From Proteles cristata cristata (taxonomy: Eukaryota > Chordata > Mammalia > Carnivora > Hyaenidae): 64,000 nucleotides of DNA. The notes below the pieces were generated by a model. It had not been told where the DNA came from and searched no databases. It saw only the letters and a program-made list of their open reading frames with translations. Numbering within the stretch: the first letter of the stretch is position 1; each line of letters opens with the position of its first letter. The position numbers and the translations under genes are program-made. This document shows, one piece after another, positions 48,301 to 61,600 of the stretch. The stretch covers positions 186,001-250,000 of the forward strand of contig JAESUZ010005167.1 of assembly GCA_017311185.1 (NCBI GenBank), given 5' to 3'.

Positions 48301-51300
48301 TTTGATCATGAGGGAGGCATCCAGGGTTTGGCTTCAGACATAGCTAGAGTCTCTGGGTCAGGTTTTCAACTCTCCATCTGCTGTGTTTTGATGCACTTCT
48401 CAGAAAGGCTCATCCCTTGTTAACCCCAAATGGCTGCCAGCATTTCCTAGGACTGTATAAGTAACAGAGTCAATTCACAGCCTTAAGGATCATTATAACT
48501 AAACCAGTTGAAATCACACATGACCAGAAAATAGGATTTGGCATGTTTTAGGGACCTGGGGTGGGAGTGTGTCTGGATCCCACTCAAACCACATGCACTG
48601 AGAATGAGAGGTGGGTCTGCCCTGAAAATCAGAGTCCCTTGCCCTTGATCCATCACATCCTCTCATGATCACCTAGCTGAGGCCCCTGTGTTTTGGAGTT
48701 AGCAGGCAATTAATGCAACTGAAGACATCTGATGTCCTCTGGTGCTTTTCGGACCCAGGCTGGATTCTGGCTTCTGTGGGGTGCCTGTTTGAACCATGGA
48801 CAGCAGGGTCTACACTCTTCATCCATCATCTGCGTCAGTTTGACCCTAAGGTCATTATACAGGTAAGAAGATAAACCTTCCAGTACCAACAAACTCCTAG
48901 AAGACACTCATGTTTCAAACTCAAAAACTGGACCTGCTGAGAAATATTTTATTTAGCAAAAAGTCTTATTAGCATAATATAACCCTGATTCACAGTTTCT
49001 CAAAGTGTGGAGCACTGAGTTAGTTACTGTATGAGAATCACATTAGATGAAACCATGAAGAAAATGCATATTCCAAGCCCTCCTTCAACCGTATGAAACA
49101 GACTTCTTGGCCTTGGGACCCTGAATAAACATTTTAAGAGATTAAACCAATGAGAGCAAGCCAGGTCTCCTGGATTCTGGATCCCAGATCTGCCAGAGCC
49201 AGGTGGCTGGTGTGTGTGTGTGTTGTTCTTATTATTGTTGCTCATTTCAATAAACTGTTTAAAACAGTGCCCTTAGAAAATGACAAGTAAAGCTTCTTAT
49301 ATCATGTTTCACATTTATTTGTGGTTTACTTGTACTCTGAGCCTCAGTGTCCTCCCCTGTGAAATGGAAGTTTTAATAATTCCTATGTAACAAAATTGTT
49401 GAAATATAAATAGGTTGGTACAGGAGAAGTGGGTGAAGTGCTTAACCCTGAGTTCGCACAAGGGAGGCACCCAGGAAGCAGTGGTGGAAGCTGGTATTGT
49501 TAGGTATATCTCATGGTAATAACTCAAGGCACCCATGTGAATCCTCTCACTATACTTCCATTCATCTGAAAATGCTCTTTGCATCTCCACACACACCTTT
49601 GCTTTCCATCTCAGAGGTACACCTGCCCCTCCACCTCTCAAAGTCCAGTCCCCACTCCCCTACCTCACCCCTGCAAGTTCTGTTCTTTACTCTGTCCTTC
49701 AGTTAAGAGCCCTTCTCATTTTCTTCCATCGATTAAAACTTTTCTTCTGTATTTTCAACCTTTCCATTTCTCCCTCTCCAGTAATCTTTTATCCTTTAAA
49801 TGTTTTCTCCTGTGTTTTCAACCTCTTCCACTTCATTAACTGTATTCCACCTTAGTCCATTAACATATTCAACGTTCCTCATCCTAAAAAATACCTTCAC
49901 CCTACCCTGGTACACACCGGACCAACCGAGTCTTTCCTCCCTTAATATCAAATTTCTCTATAGAACATTCTCCACTTGCTGCAGACACATCCTCTTTACC
50001 CTCCTTACTGCTGAACACTGCAGTCCTCCAACAGTCTGTCCTCACCGTTCCTCTTCCTTGTAAACAGTCTCCTCTACTTCCATTTCACCAGCATGGGCAT
50101 CCAGTCAAAGATTCTCAAAAATGTACCTTCGGTCTAGTCTCCCTCAATGCAAATTCCCCTTTATTTATTTACCCCAAGTCCATCTGATGATGCCTTCAGC
50201 ACATCAGACATTTCCCATTTCTCATTCCCCACCTCATGTCAATATCATTGTTCACTGCTCACATCATGCCAGTCCCTGAGGCTTAAAGCTGCACAAAGAA
50301 CGCCAAACCCATCTTTCCCCTCCCCCCTCCACTAAGTACATGGGTGTCTCCAAAGTGTCAGTATATTTTAAGCTAAATTATTTTAAATTACTAATTATAC
50401 AAATTTACACACATACACAAATACACACAGATCAGCATTTGAAAGTTTAAATATTTTTATTTATTTTTTACTTGTGGGGTGCCTGGGTGGCTCAATCAGT
50501 TCAGAGTCCTACACTTAATCTCAGCTCAGGTCTTGATCTCAGGGCTCTGAGTTCAATCCCCACATTGGGCTCCGTGCTGGGAGTGAAACATACTTAAAAA
50601 AAATTAGCACAAGATATGAGCAGACATTTCTCTAAAGAAGACATCCAGATGGCCAACAGACACGTGAAAAGATGCTCAATATCACTCTTCATCAGGGAAA
50701 TAGAAATGAAACCACAATGAGATATAACCCCACACCTGTCAGTATGCTAAAATAAAGAAAACAACAAACAAGTTTGGCGACAATGTGGGAAAAAAGTAAA
50801 CATCATGCACTGTTTCACAGGAGTGCAAGCTGGTGCAGCCACGATGGAAAACAGTATGAGATTCCTCAAAAAATTAAAAATAGAATTACTACATGACTCA
50901 GTAATTGTACTACTGAGTATCTACACAAATAATACAAAAACACTATTTCCAAAAGATATATACACTACTATGTTTATTTCAGCATTATTTGCAATAGCCA
51001 AATTATGGAAGCAGATCAAGTGTTCGTCCATAGATGAATGGATAAAGATGTGGTATATGCATACATATATGCATATACCTATACATATAGACATATATGT
51101 GTAATGGAATATTACTCAGCCATAAAAAATAATGAAATCTTGCCATTTTCAACAACTTGGATCTACAAGGTATAATGCTAAATCAGTCAGAGAAAGACAA
51201 ATACCATATGATTTTGCTCATACAGAAATTAGGAAACAAAAGAAAAAAAAAAGCAAAAGAGAAACCCCAAAAGAGACTCTTAACTGTATAGACAAACTGA

Positions 51301-54300
51301 TGGTTACCACAGGGGAGGTGGGGGGATGGGTGGAATAGGTGAAGGGGATTAAGTATACGCTTAACACGATGAGCAATGAGTCATACGTAGAATTGTTGAA
51401 TCACCATATTGTACATCCGAAACTAAGATAACACTGTATATAAATTACAGTGGAAAGAAAGGAAGGAAGGAAGGAAGGAAGGAAGGAAGGAAGGAAGGAA
51501 GGAAGGAAGGAAGGAAGGAAATTGATTCAACTCAGAAAGAGAGGGACTGGGGCATCTAGGTGGTTGTCACTTGAGTGACTGGCTCTTGATTTTGGCTCAG
51601 GTCATCACAGGGTTCTTGGATCGAGCCCTATGTGAGTCTCCACATTTAGCATAGAAGCTGCTTCAGACTCTCTCTCTCTCTCTCTCAAATAAAAATTTAA
51701 AAAGAGGGACTGAGAGAGGAGGCAGATTTCCCCCATATGCCCATTACTCCTCCCTGTGGTTCTGTATGGAAGCTATAGATACTCCCATTTTACAGAAGAG
51801 GGAACAGAATTGCAGAGGAATCAAATAACAGGATTGAAGTCAGGCAGGCAGACCCCACATTCTTTCCTCTTGAGAATTCCTTGCTCTCCCAGGGTATCTC
51901 CAGCCTGATCCTAAGCTGAAAGACTCCCACCTCTAGCAAAACAAGGGTGAATACCAGACATTTTAAACTATCTGATTTCCAACTGACCTCAATCTTTCTG
52001 AATTTACTTCTTAGCTTCTCCTGTCTAAATCTAACCTCAGTCTTCCTAAAGTTTTTTCTTGTTCCTCTCCTGTCTAAATAAACCATATTTTGACTATACT
52101 TCAATGTTTCTTCAACTCCGGAGACTTTGCTCCTGTTACTTCTTCTATCTGCAAGAACCTCCTCCATTCCTCTGCCTGTGGAGACCATATCCATTTGTTA
52201 AATACCCCAGCTAGATAAATGCCACCTGTTCCATGAGGCCCCTGGATCACCCAATCAGAAGGAGTATTTCCCTCTGCTAAGTTCTCCTTCCAGTCTCTCC
52301 TATGAGACTCTATGAGAGAAATCTCCCAGTTCCTGCCTTACCAGTTGAGTCCTGTTTTATCTCCTGTATTAGTACACACTCCCAGTTGCGATGTTGTCTA
52401 ACTCTTCTTGCATTTCCCCCATCAGTGCCTGATCCGTGTCACACAGAAAATGCATGCTCGGTATAGGCATATTGAAAGAAGTAACAAGTGAATAGGGCTC
52501 TCCTACAGGGGGGATCAGAATTAAAATGGTAATAATTGATATTTTAAATCTTTACTACAAGAATAAAATTCTTCTTTCCTCACTTTCTAGACATTATGTA
52601 AATACCCCATCACCCAGTGCCTTGCTGCTCCAGCTGTGTATCGAATGGTTCTACAGCAGATTTCTACCAGGTATGGTAGAAGTGGTGGGAGCTGGTCATA
52701 ACAAACTTTGGGTAGGAATGTAAGGAATCCAGTGTACTGTGGTCTGACTTTTTAACTGTGGTTCTTTGAGGGGTGTGTGGGTGTGGTAGTGGTAAATTAA
52801 GTGTTGGTGGTGATAACTATCACTAATCAGCCTAATTAATTAATTAAAGTGGGACTCAGAGATCCAAATGAAATGCTCAGTGGGCCATGCATTATTGTAG
52901 GTTTATTATTTTGTGAACATTTTTCTTAGGAAAGGACAGACATACAGAAAAAGACATAACACATAAATGTATAGACTAATAAATTGTTGAAAATAAAACA
53001 CCTATGTCACCACTCACATGAGTTACAAAAATAGAACATTGCCAACCACCCAGAAATACCTGCATGGCTCTCTATCTTCCCAAAAGGAACTCATATTTGA
53101 CTTTTATGGGGTTAATATCCTTATTTTCCCTTATAGAAACCCTCCTAAGTAAATAACTCTCAGCAAATTATTATATTTTACTTACCTTTGAACTTTGCAT
53201 ATAATCATACATTATTCTATAATATCTGGCTTGCTTTTTCAATTTATGTTTTTTGGATGTGTCTATGTTGCTATATATTGCTATAGTTCATTTTCATTGC
53301 TGTGTAATACCCCATTGTATTAAAATATTGCATATTTTTTTTATCAGTTCTACCATTAATGGACACTTGGGTAGTTTTTATTTTGGGGTTATTGATGACT
53401 AATGCTACGTTGACTACTTTTACATGTACCCTGGTGCATATAAGCATGCATTTCTGTACCGTTTTCCTGGAAGAGGAATTGCTAGCTCACTCTAACACTA
53501 CATTCTACCACCCGGTTTTCCAAAATGCTGAACCAATCTATGCTCCCACTAGCAAGGTAGAATTCCCATTATTCTATAACATTGGGAGTATTTTTTTGGC
53601 CAGAGTTTTTAATTTCTGTCCATCTGATGGATACATAGTGTTCTCTTACTATAGTTTTGTTTTTGCATTTTCCCATGTTAGTGAGCTCATCTTAGCTCAA
53701 CTGGAATCTGCTCTTTGAAACATATGGACATTTACAAATCTTTTAAAGACTCTGAAATTAAGATGGGCCCTCCAAAATTCAGAGTAAGATGTTTTAAATA
53801 TAGACTTAAAATATTAAGGTATTTAATGACTATCATTATGAATCTAAGTTTGAAACACAACTTGATTTTTTTCATGAAGCCTCATGCTAGTTGGACTCCA
53901 TTTGTGTTTCACAATTCAGAAGAAGCAACTTTTTGAAGTATTCCTCAGATGAGTATCTTTGTCCAAATCCAATAACTCCTCCAAGTCATAACTAATGACT
54001 GTATCAGACTCTGCCCATGTGTTCTGTTTGGAATAAAGTTGCAGAGGAATGAAGAAGACACTTCAGTAAAACCACCTTCTTGTCCATCTCCCCCAACTCT
54101 GTATGTACCCAGGCAGGGTGATGAGGATGGAAAGGTGGACTAGGTAGCTGCTGCCTCTCTGATCCTCAAGAGCTAACCTGGCTCAGCCCCTGGCCAGCTG
54201 GTACTCAGATCTCAATCGCTTCTCCCCATGCCTTTCAAGGAGTCCATCATTACTTTGTGGCTGTTTTGTCTTATTTATGGAAAATTTTATGAGGAAAATG

Positions 54301-55548
54301 AAAGAGGATTTATGTCACAAATGGACCTAGTAAAAACGTTCACAGCCAATGTTTCTGCTCTGTCTGAAATTCCTTCTCTCAGGGCTGTTACCTACACCCC
54401 TTCTCTCTTTTTCTACACTCATCCTGGTCTTCCTTGATGTCCTGAGCAATTCATTTCCACCTCTTCACTTGGATTTTCTGCTCAGAAATACAAAACTCCT
54501 TCAGTTCACATGACCCCAGTCTTCATAGAAGGGAGTTTATCCTCACATGCTTCTGGGGGTCTTATCACCCACTCATTATCCTTTATAAAATGTCCATCCA
54601 CCTAGGATGTTAAGTCAATGTCTGATAAATATGTCTTTGGCATCTCTTTACATCAACTTCCACATTTGATTCAAACCTTTAATCAAATCCATTAGCCTCA
54701 CCAGCACCACCCACCCCTTGCCAGAAGAGTTGACATGAACCAACAGGAAATGAGTGACTTCCCCTTGTCTTTGACCTCCAGTAAATTGCCCTAAAGACAA
54801 ATAAGAGCACGAGGTACCAGAAGGATAAATGATCCAGATGACAAGGCTATGAGTGAGCTCTTAACACTCTGGGCTGGGGTAGAGCATCCAAGACCTGACT
54901 GCAAGCTCTGTTGATACCTTGCCTTCCCCTAGTCTCAGGTTTCCTGCCCTGGAGCACTGCGCTACTGGTGGGGAGGCTCTGCTGCCAGAGGAACAAGAGG
55001 AGTGGAGAAGACGCACGGGCCTTCTGCTCTACCAGGCCTACGGACAGTCAGAAACAGTAGGTAGACAGTCCTTTCTGGGCCCATCAGTGTGTGCTTAGCC
55101 ACGGAGCCCAGCATGTGTGTGCAGAGGCCCCACCCTGTTCACAGCATTGCCTGAAGACAATGGAAGGCTTCAGAGGTTTAGACTAATGTGCCACAAATCA
55201 ATTCGCACAAAGACATTTCACACTAATCAATTTGTCAAGAGGCCAATGTGATGGAAACTATTGGATGAAGACTTTCAAAGGGGTCTAAGGACATGATGCC
55301 ACTGTGTGTGTGATCATTAAGCTCTACGGAGATCATCAAGGGTGGCGGGATGGGAGGTTCTCTCCAGTAACAGGGAGGCCACCATACACAAGTTCTGCCA
55401 ACTTCACCATCCCTTCCTAGGGAGGCAAACACAACACTAAGAGTCAGCCCCAGAAGTTCATTTCTGGATGTTTAGGTGGACAGCACACAAGTTTGATTGT
55501 GGTACACTAGCTGGAGTGGAGGAGGGAGCAGAGACTTTCTGTATATAC

Positions 55549-55603
<55 letters not shown>

Positions 55604-58600
55604 TGTGATTCTCAAAGACATCAATAAACAGACATGTGGCAGTGCATTCAAAGTATCATGCATGTCATAAACTACAAAAACTTTATCAATGACAGTGGAG
55701 GCGCATATCTCTCTTCATACACATTCTGAAGCCATTTCTATTGCTGGACAGGGCCATTCCCCAACTTCCTTATTATCCCCAAGGCTGACAGAGGGATGGC
55801 TGCCATCTCAGGAGCTGCAGCAAAATGGCTGTTTTAGCCTCAGTTCACATACTTCACTGACTTTTGGGGGAAAAATTATGTTAAATAATCAGTTAATTGA
55901 TCTGCCTGCAGGCCTGAGAAATATTTAGATTCCACCCTTGTCCTGTATGGTTCATAGTTTATATTTGGACAAGGAGGAGGGTGGTAGAATGGGAAGTACC
56001 TACACTCATGACATCAATTATTTGCAACAACAGACAGAATACCCCTTATATCTGAGTGGTGCTTTATATCTGACTGGTGCTTCATATCTCAAAGTACTTT
56101 TTACCTACTGACTCATCTAAGGAACATTTTCCATATGCCTATACTGTGAGCAGCAGCATAGCAAAGGGGAAAAGCTTCCCTTCCTAGGAACTCCGATACC
56201 AGTTCAAATGTCAGCCTTGCCAATAACAGGATTCAAGACCATTAGCATAGCATTGAACCTTCTAGAGTCTATGCTTCTCTATCTCCAGAATGGGAGTATG
56301 ACCCAATCTTGCTGGGTTGTATTAAGGGAAATGAAAGGATGTATATGAGGCTCTGGCTACAATGTCCAACTACTTGTATATGCTCACCTTGCAGTTACTC
56401 TTGTGTTTAAGCAGGTGTTGAACTAGAATGCTAGGGGGATGGAGTATAGAAATGAATGAGGCAATCTCTATTATCAGGATGCTTGTTATCCACTGAAAGA
56501 AACAGACAAACAAAAGTAAGTATAATGCTCTGATGGCTATAATGGAAGGATGGGGGGAAATACTACAGAAGGAGAATCTCCCAACGGACTTTTCTGGGTG
56601 CTGAATAATAGCTAGTAGTGGTTGTTTATTGAACTAACCTGATGTGCCTGGCACTGAGCGAAGAGTTTTCCATACACCCAGGTACTGTGACAGGTAAGTG
56701 TTATAATTACCCACCTTAGGAGGAGAAATCAAAGAGGATTAATTGGCACACAACTGGAGTGAAGATTCATATCCATGAAACAAATCCTAGCCTACTTGAC
56801 TTCAGAAAAAATGATATTTTAGAGTACCGTAAAGGAGGATTGTTGGTCATCAGGGAAATAAAGGGGGTGGGACAGTTCTTTAGCCAAGGGACCAACACAA
56901 TCAGAATACTCTCAACACAGCACTGAGTGATTGAGACAAGGTTCATGTCACTGTTCAACAGCCCCAAATAAATGTTAATGGTTTCATGGCCTTACACTAG
57001 CAAACGGACACATATCTGACATACAGTGGGCACTCCACACCTCACATTACATGCCCACAGGTGCAGTGAACATCTGCTGACCAGAGTTGGGTCAATGCCT
57101 TGCACCTTACCTTGAATCTGGGCCTTCTAGCTTCCCCACAAGGGCTCTTTGCACAGCCTCAAATGACCTTGGTGAGGAAGGATGCTGTGAATAGTTCTTG
57201 ATGCTTTGTAATCAGTCTGGACTCTTTGAGCAACACCATTTTCTTCTGTTGTAAACAGGGAATAAGTTGTGGCACTTTACGAGGAATGAAGATCAAGCCA
57301 GGTGCCATGGGGAAAAGCATCCTCCCCTTCGACATCCAGGTTTGGTCCTAAAGGCATTGGCTGGGAATAGTTAGGGTTCAGCTGGGATCAGACAGTTGTG
57401 ACACCAGGTGACCAAACCAGCTGTTCCCACCCCACTCCCTCGCCCCAGTTGCCATCCTTCCTCCTCTCCTCCTATTTTCCCTCTGATTTCCTCGGGAGAC
57501 TTCTTTTGAGAACTGCAGTATCCTGGACACAAATCAGCTGAGCCTGGCAGCTGGAAGCTTCACACACAACAGCTGGGACCAGAGCACCTGGAGCACCTGG
57601 CTACTCTCTCCATCAGCTGGTGCTTCTAGTTTTTCCTCACCTGAGCCTTCCAGCTTGCTGACACATTTGCAACGCTTGTATATCCATGAAACAAATAGAC
57701 CCATGACATTGGCTTCACCATTCGCTGATTTCAAAGACTTTTGACAATTGTAATTTATTTTCTGACAGGGCTCCTTCCCCCACTTATTCTCACCAGGTTC
57801 ACATGAATAGTCAGCTATTTTTTGGGTGGGGCAGGTGTGTTGGGGTGGCCCTGCTGGGTGGGATTCACAGGCCTCTTGCTCCAGATCATTGATGACAAGG
57901 GCAACATCCTGCCGCTCAACACTGAAGGCAACATTGGCATCAGGATCAAGCCCACCAAACCCATAGGCTTCTTCATGTGCTATGAAGTAAGTGGTGACCC
58001 TCACCCGGCCCCTTCTAGACCCTGAAAATCCCTGCAGGGAGTGGTGCGGGTGCTGAGTGAGTGGGGACAATTTAACTCTGCATCCTGAGCCTTCTTCGTA
58101 CTCCCTTCATTCACTCCAATTCAGTGAAGCTTCTTCTTAAAAAAAAATTTTTTTTTAATGTTTGTTTGAGAAAGAGGGGGGAGGGAGGGACAGAGAGCAG
58201 GGAGACAGGGAACCTAAAACAGGTTCCAAGCTCTGAACTGTCCACACAGAGCCTCATAAAGGGGCTCGAACTCAGAAATCGTGAACTCATGACTTGAGCC
58301 GAAGTCGGAAGCGTAACCAATTGAGCCACCCAGGTGCCCCAATGAAGCGTCTTGTAATTAATCTCCAGTGTTCCCACATCCCTTCCTGTCCTAAGCCATC
58401 TGGCATCAGTGCTGATGGGGGAGTAGGAGTCTGGATCCAGAAGTACCATACTTGGGTTCCAATGATCTTTTACAGTTGAGAGTGCAAGCTTTAACTGGGT
58501 TCACATCCTAATAATCCCACTTACCAACGGGGTGTGCACATCTGTTAATATTGCTGAGCCTTTGTCAGGGGGCACCTTTGTCTACACTTCACAAAGTAAG

Positions 58601-61600
58601 AATCTGCACATTGGAAGAGTTGTATGTCTTCTCCATGTCAAATAACTGGCAGCTCTAGGATTGGAATTAGCCCCACATCTTTTTGATCCCCAACCCCTAT
58701 GTAAGAAATCCAGCGATTATATAAAACTGTGATAGACTCTAAGGATACTGAAACTCTTACCCCAGCAAACCCAGGCCTGGTTAGTAGTGGCGACTAGGAA
58801 GAAAATCTCAACTTCCAAGATTGGCCAGCGGAGGGTGGACAGACCTTGAATTGATCTCAGACCCATGTCCTTTCTCCACAGTAGCAACCATTCTTGTCAC
58901 TGTTGTCACTCTATGACCTGTGGCGGGGGGGGGAGGACACTGCTCCTTTTGTGATATTATTGCCCAAAAGCAAATATGCAGACCCTAGTCTTTATTCACT
59001 GTAGCACAATTTTAAATGTGTATAAAAGAGAAAATTGTAAACAGAGAGGAACACATTTAGTTTCAGTGGTTCTCAGCCCTGCTTGCATGTTAGAATCATT
59101 TGAGGAATTTTTTAAATATTAATTTTTGGATCCAACCATAGAGATTCTGGTTAAATTAAACTGGGAAGGTCCAGAGCAATGACATTTTTTTCTTAATTGG
59201 AAATAACATATTTTGTTTCACAAAGATGTCCTCAGTCAATGCCAAATCTATGTATGTACATCTTTTTACATGCTCTCATGACTCTATGTTGTCACCCGGC
59301 CACTAAGATTTGTTTGCCTTTTTCCTTTATTTTCTTTATTGAGATAAAATATATATAACATAGAAATTACCCTTTTCTCCATTTTTACACACACAATTAA
59401 GTGGCATTGAGTAAATTCACAATATTGTCCAAAAATTACCACCATGCATCTGCAAAAAATTTTTTTCAACACAAATAGAAACTCTGTTCTCATTAAACAC
59501 CTTGCTCTTCCTCATATTCCTAGAAGTTGGTGACTTTTAATGTACTTTTTGGCTTTAAGAATATGCATATTTTAGGGAATCCTGGGTGGCTCAATTAGTA
59601 AGCATCTAACTTCCACTCAGGTCATGATCTCATGGTTTGTGAGTTCAGTCCCCATGTTGGGGTCTGTGCTGACAAATCAGAGCCTGGATTCTGCTTCACA
59701 TTCTGTGTCTCCCTACCTCTCTGCCCCTCCCGTGCTTGCCCTCTGTCTCTCTCTCTCTCTCCAACATAAATAAAACTTATTTATTCACAACTTAAAGGTG
59801 AGACCAACCCAAATGCCCCTCAATAGTTAGACATCCAAACTGGGGTTCATTCATAATATGAAACACCATTCAGCAATAACTAGGACCAAAGTATTAACAA
59901 ATGCAAGAAACTGGATGAATTTCCAGACAATTACACTGAATGAAAAAATAAAAAAAGAGCTAGACCCAAAAGTTTACATACTATTACAGGATTCTATTTA
60001 TGTAACATTCTTAAAATGACAAAATTATAAAACTGGGGAATAGATTAGCCATTGTCAAGGGGTTAGGGATTTGAAGGGAGGAGAGAGGGAAGAAAGGAGA
60101 GAGGTAGGGATGGATATAAAAGAGCCACACAAGGGATCCTTGGGATTATGGGAACCTTCTGTGTCTTGACTATGGTGGTGGATGCGTGAACCTGTACATG
60201 TGATAAAATTGCAAAGTACTAAATAGACCACACACACGCATAAGTACAAGTAAACCATTGGGAAATCTGAGATTGGTGGAATGTAGCAATGTCAATGTCC
60301 TGGTTGTGATAATGAAGTAGAGTTTTGCAAGAAGCTACTACGGGGGATACTGAGTAAATGGTACACAGGATCTCTGTGTTATTTCTTATAACTGCAATCA
60401 AATCTACAATTATCTTAAAATAAACAGTTTAATTAGAAAAATACCAGCCCTATAGGCTTTCTGGGAGGATCAGGTGAGGTAGTATTGAGGGAATGAAATT
60501 CGTATAACAAAAGTTTTTTTGACAATTCTGATTTTTTCAGACACCTTTTGAATACAAAGCTGAGAACAATAAATAAACAAGTTCCATCCGCTTGGATGTA
60601 GTGAAAATAGACTCGGAAAGATTACAGAATTTGTCTAGGTGCCAGGTAGACCAAAGAGAATTAGAACACAGATCTGAGTGCCAGGTTTTGGATCATCATC
60701 GCTAAATTGATTGCCTTCTTGGATGCCTAGGTGGCTAAGTCAGTTGGGAATCTGACTTCAGCTCAGGTCAGGATCTCACAGTTTGTGAGTTCGAGCCCCA
60801 CGTGAGGCTCTGTGATGAAATGCAAGAGTTCAAGACACTGCATTCTGTGTGTGTGTGTGTGTGTGTGTGTGCCCCTCTCCCACGCACGCTCTGTATTTGT
60901 CTGTCTCAAAAATAAACATTAAAAAACTTTTTAATTTAAGCTAATTATCTTCAACTAAGGATGCTGTTATCTTTTCAGGACAACCCAGAAAAGACTGCCG
61001 AAGTGGAGTGTGGGGACTTTTACAACACCGGGGATAGAGCAACTATGGATGAAGAGGGCTACATCTGGTTCCTTGGGAGGAATGACGACATCATCAATGC
61101 CTCTGGGTAGGTATCGCTGACCTGTGCCTGGAAGCATCACCTTCACATGCCTGAATGCATCCAGCTTGCCCAGACGTTTGTCCATGCATTGGTGATTTGA
61201 CCCTCAGGCTAATTCTGAACAAAGCTATGTCAAGAGGTCCTTTTCTGGGTGTATCTCTGTATCTTCCCCAAGCGCTGCATCCAGAAGAATCAATCTAAGT
61301 GAAGTTCAGCAAGGTCTTCAAGAGGAACATAAGACATTACACAATTTAGGGACGCCAGAGTAGCTCTGTCTGTTAAGCATCTGACTTCTGCTTGTGTCAT
61401 GATCTAGTGGCCTTTGAGTTCGAGCCCTGTGTTGGGTGCTGTACTGACACTTTGGAGCCTGTAGCCTGCTCCAGAATCTGTGTCTTCCTCTCTCTGTCTC
61501 TCTCCCTATCTTGTGTTCTGTCTCTCTCTCAGAAATAAATAGAGCATTTAAAAAAGTCATTATACAGTTTAAAGGATTTGGCAGGAAGACTTCACTTTGG

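Larger units (their letters stand above)
55057..57258. other. ACSM1 intron with (AC)n and MIR copies
   Basis: It contains the (AC)n at 55553-55600, MIR-like SINEs at about 56180-56350 (plus) and 56610-56790 (minus), and otherwise unique sequence. No extra exon was recognised. Confidence 0.55.

Noticed and set aside
57534..58070. 178-codon open frame antisense to ACSM1 exon 9
   Set aside because: It includes the reverse complement of a real exon, has no domain, and lacks any support as a gene.
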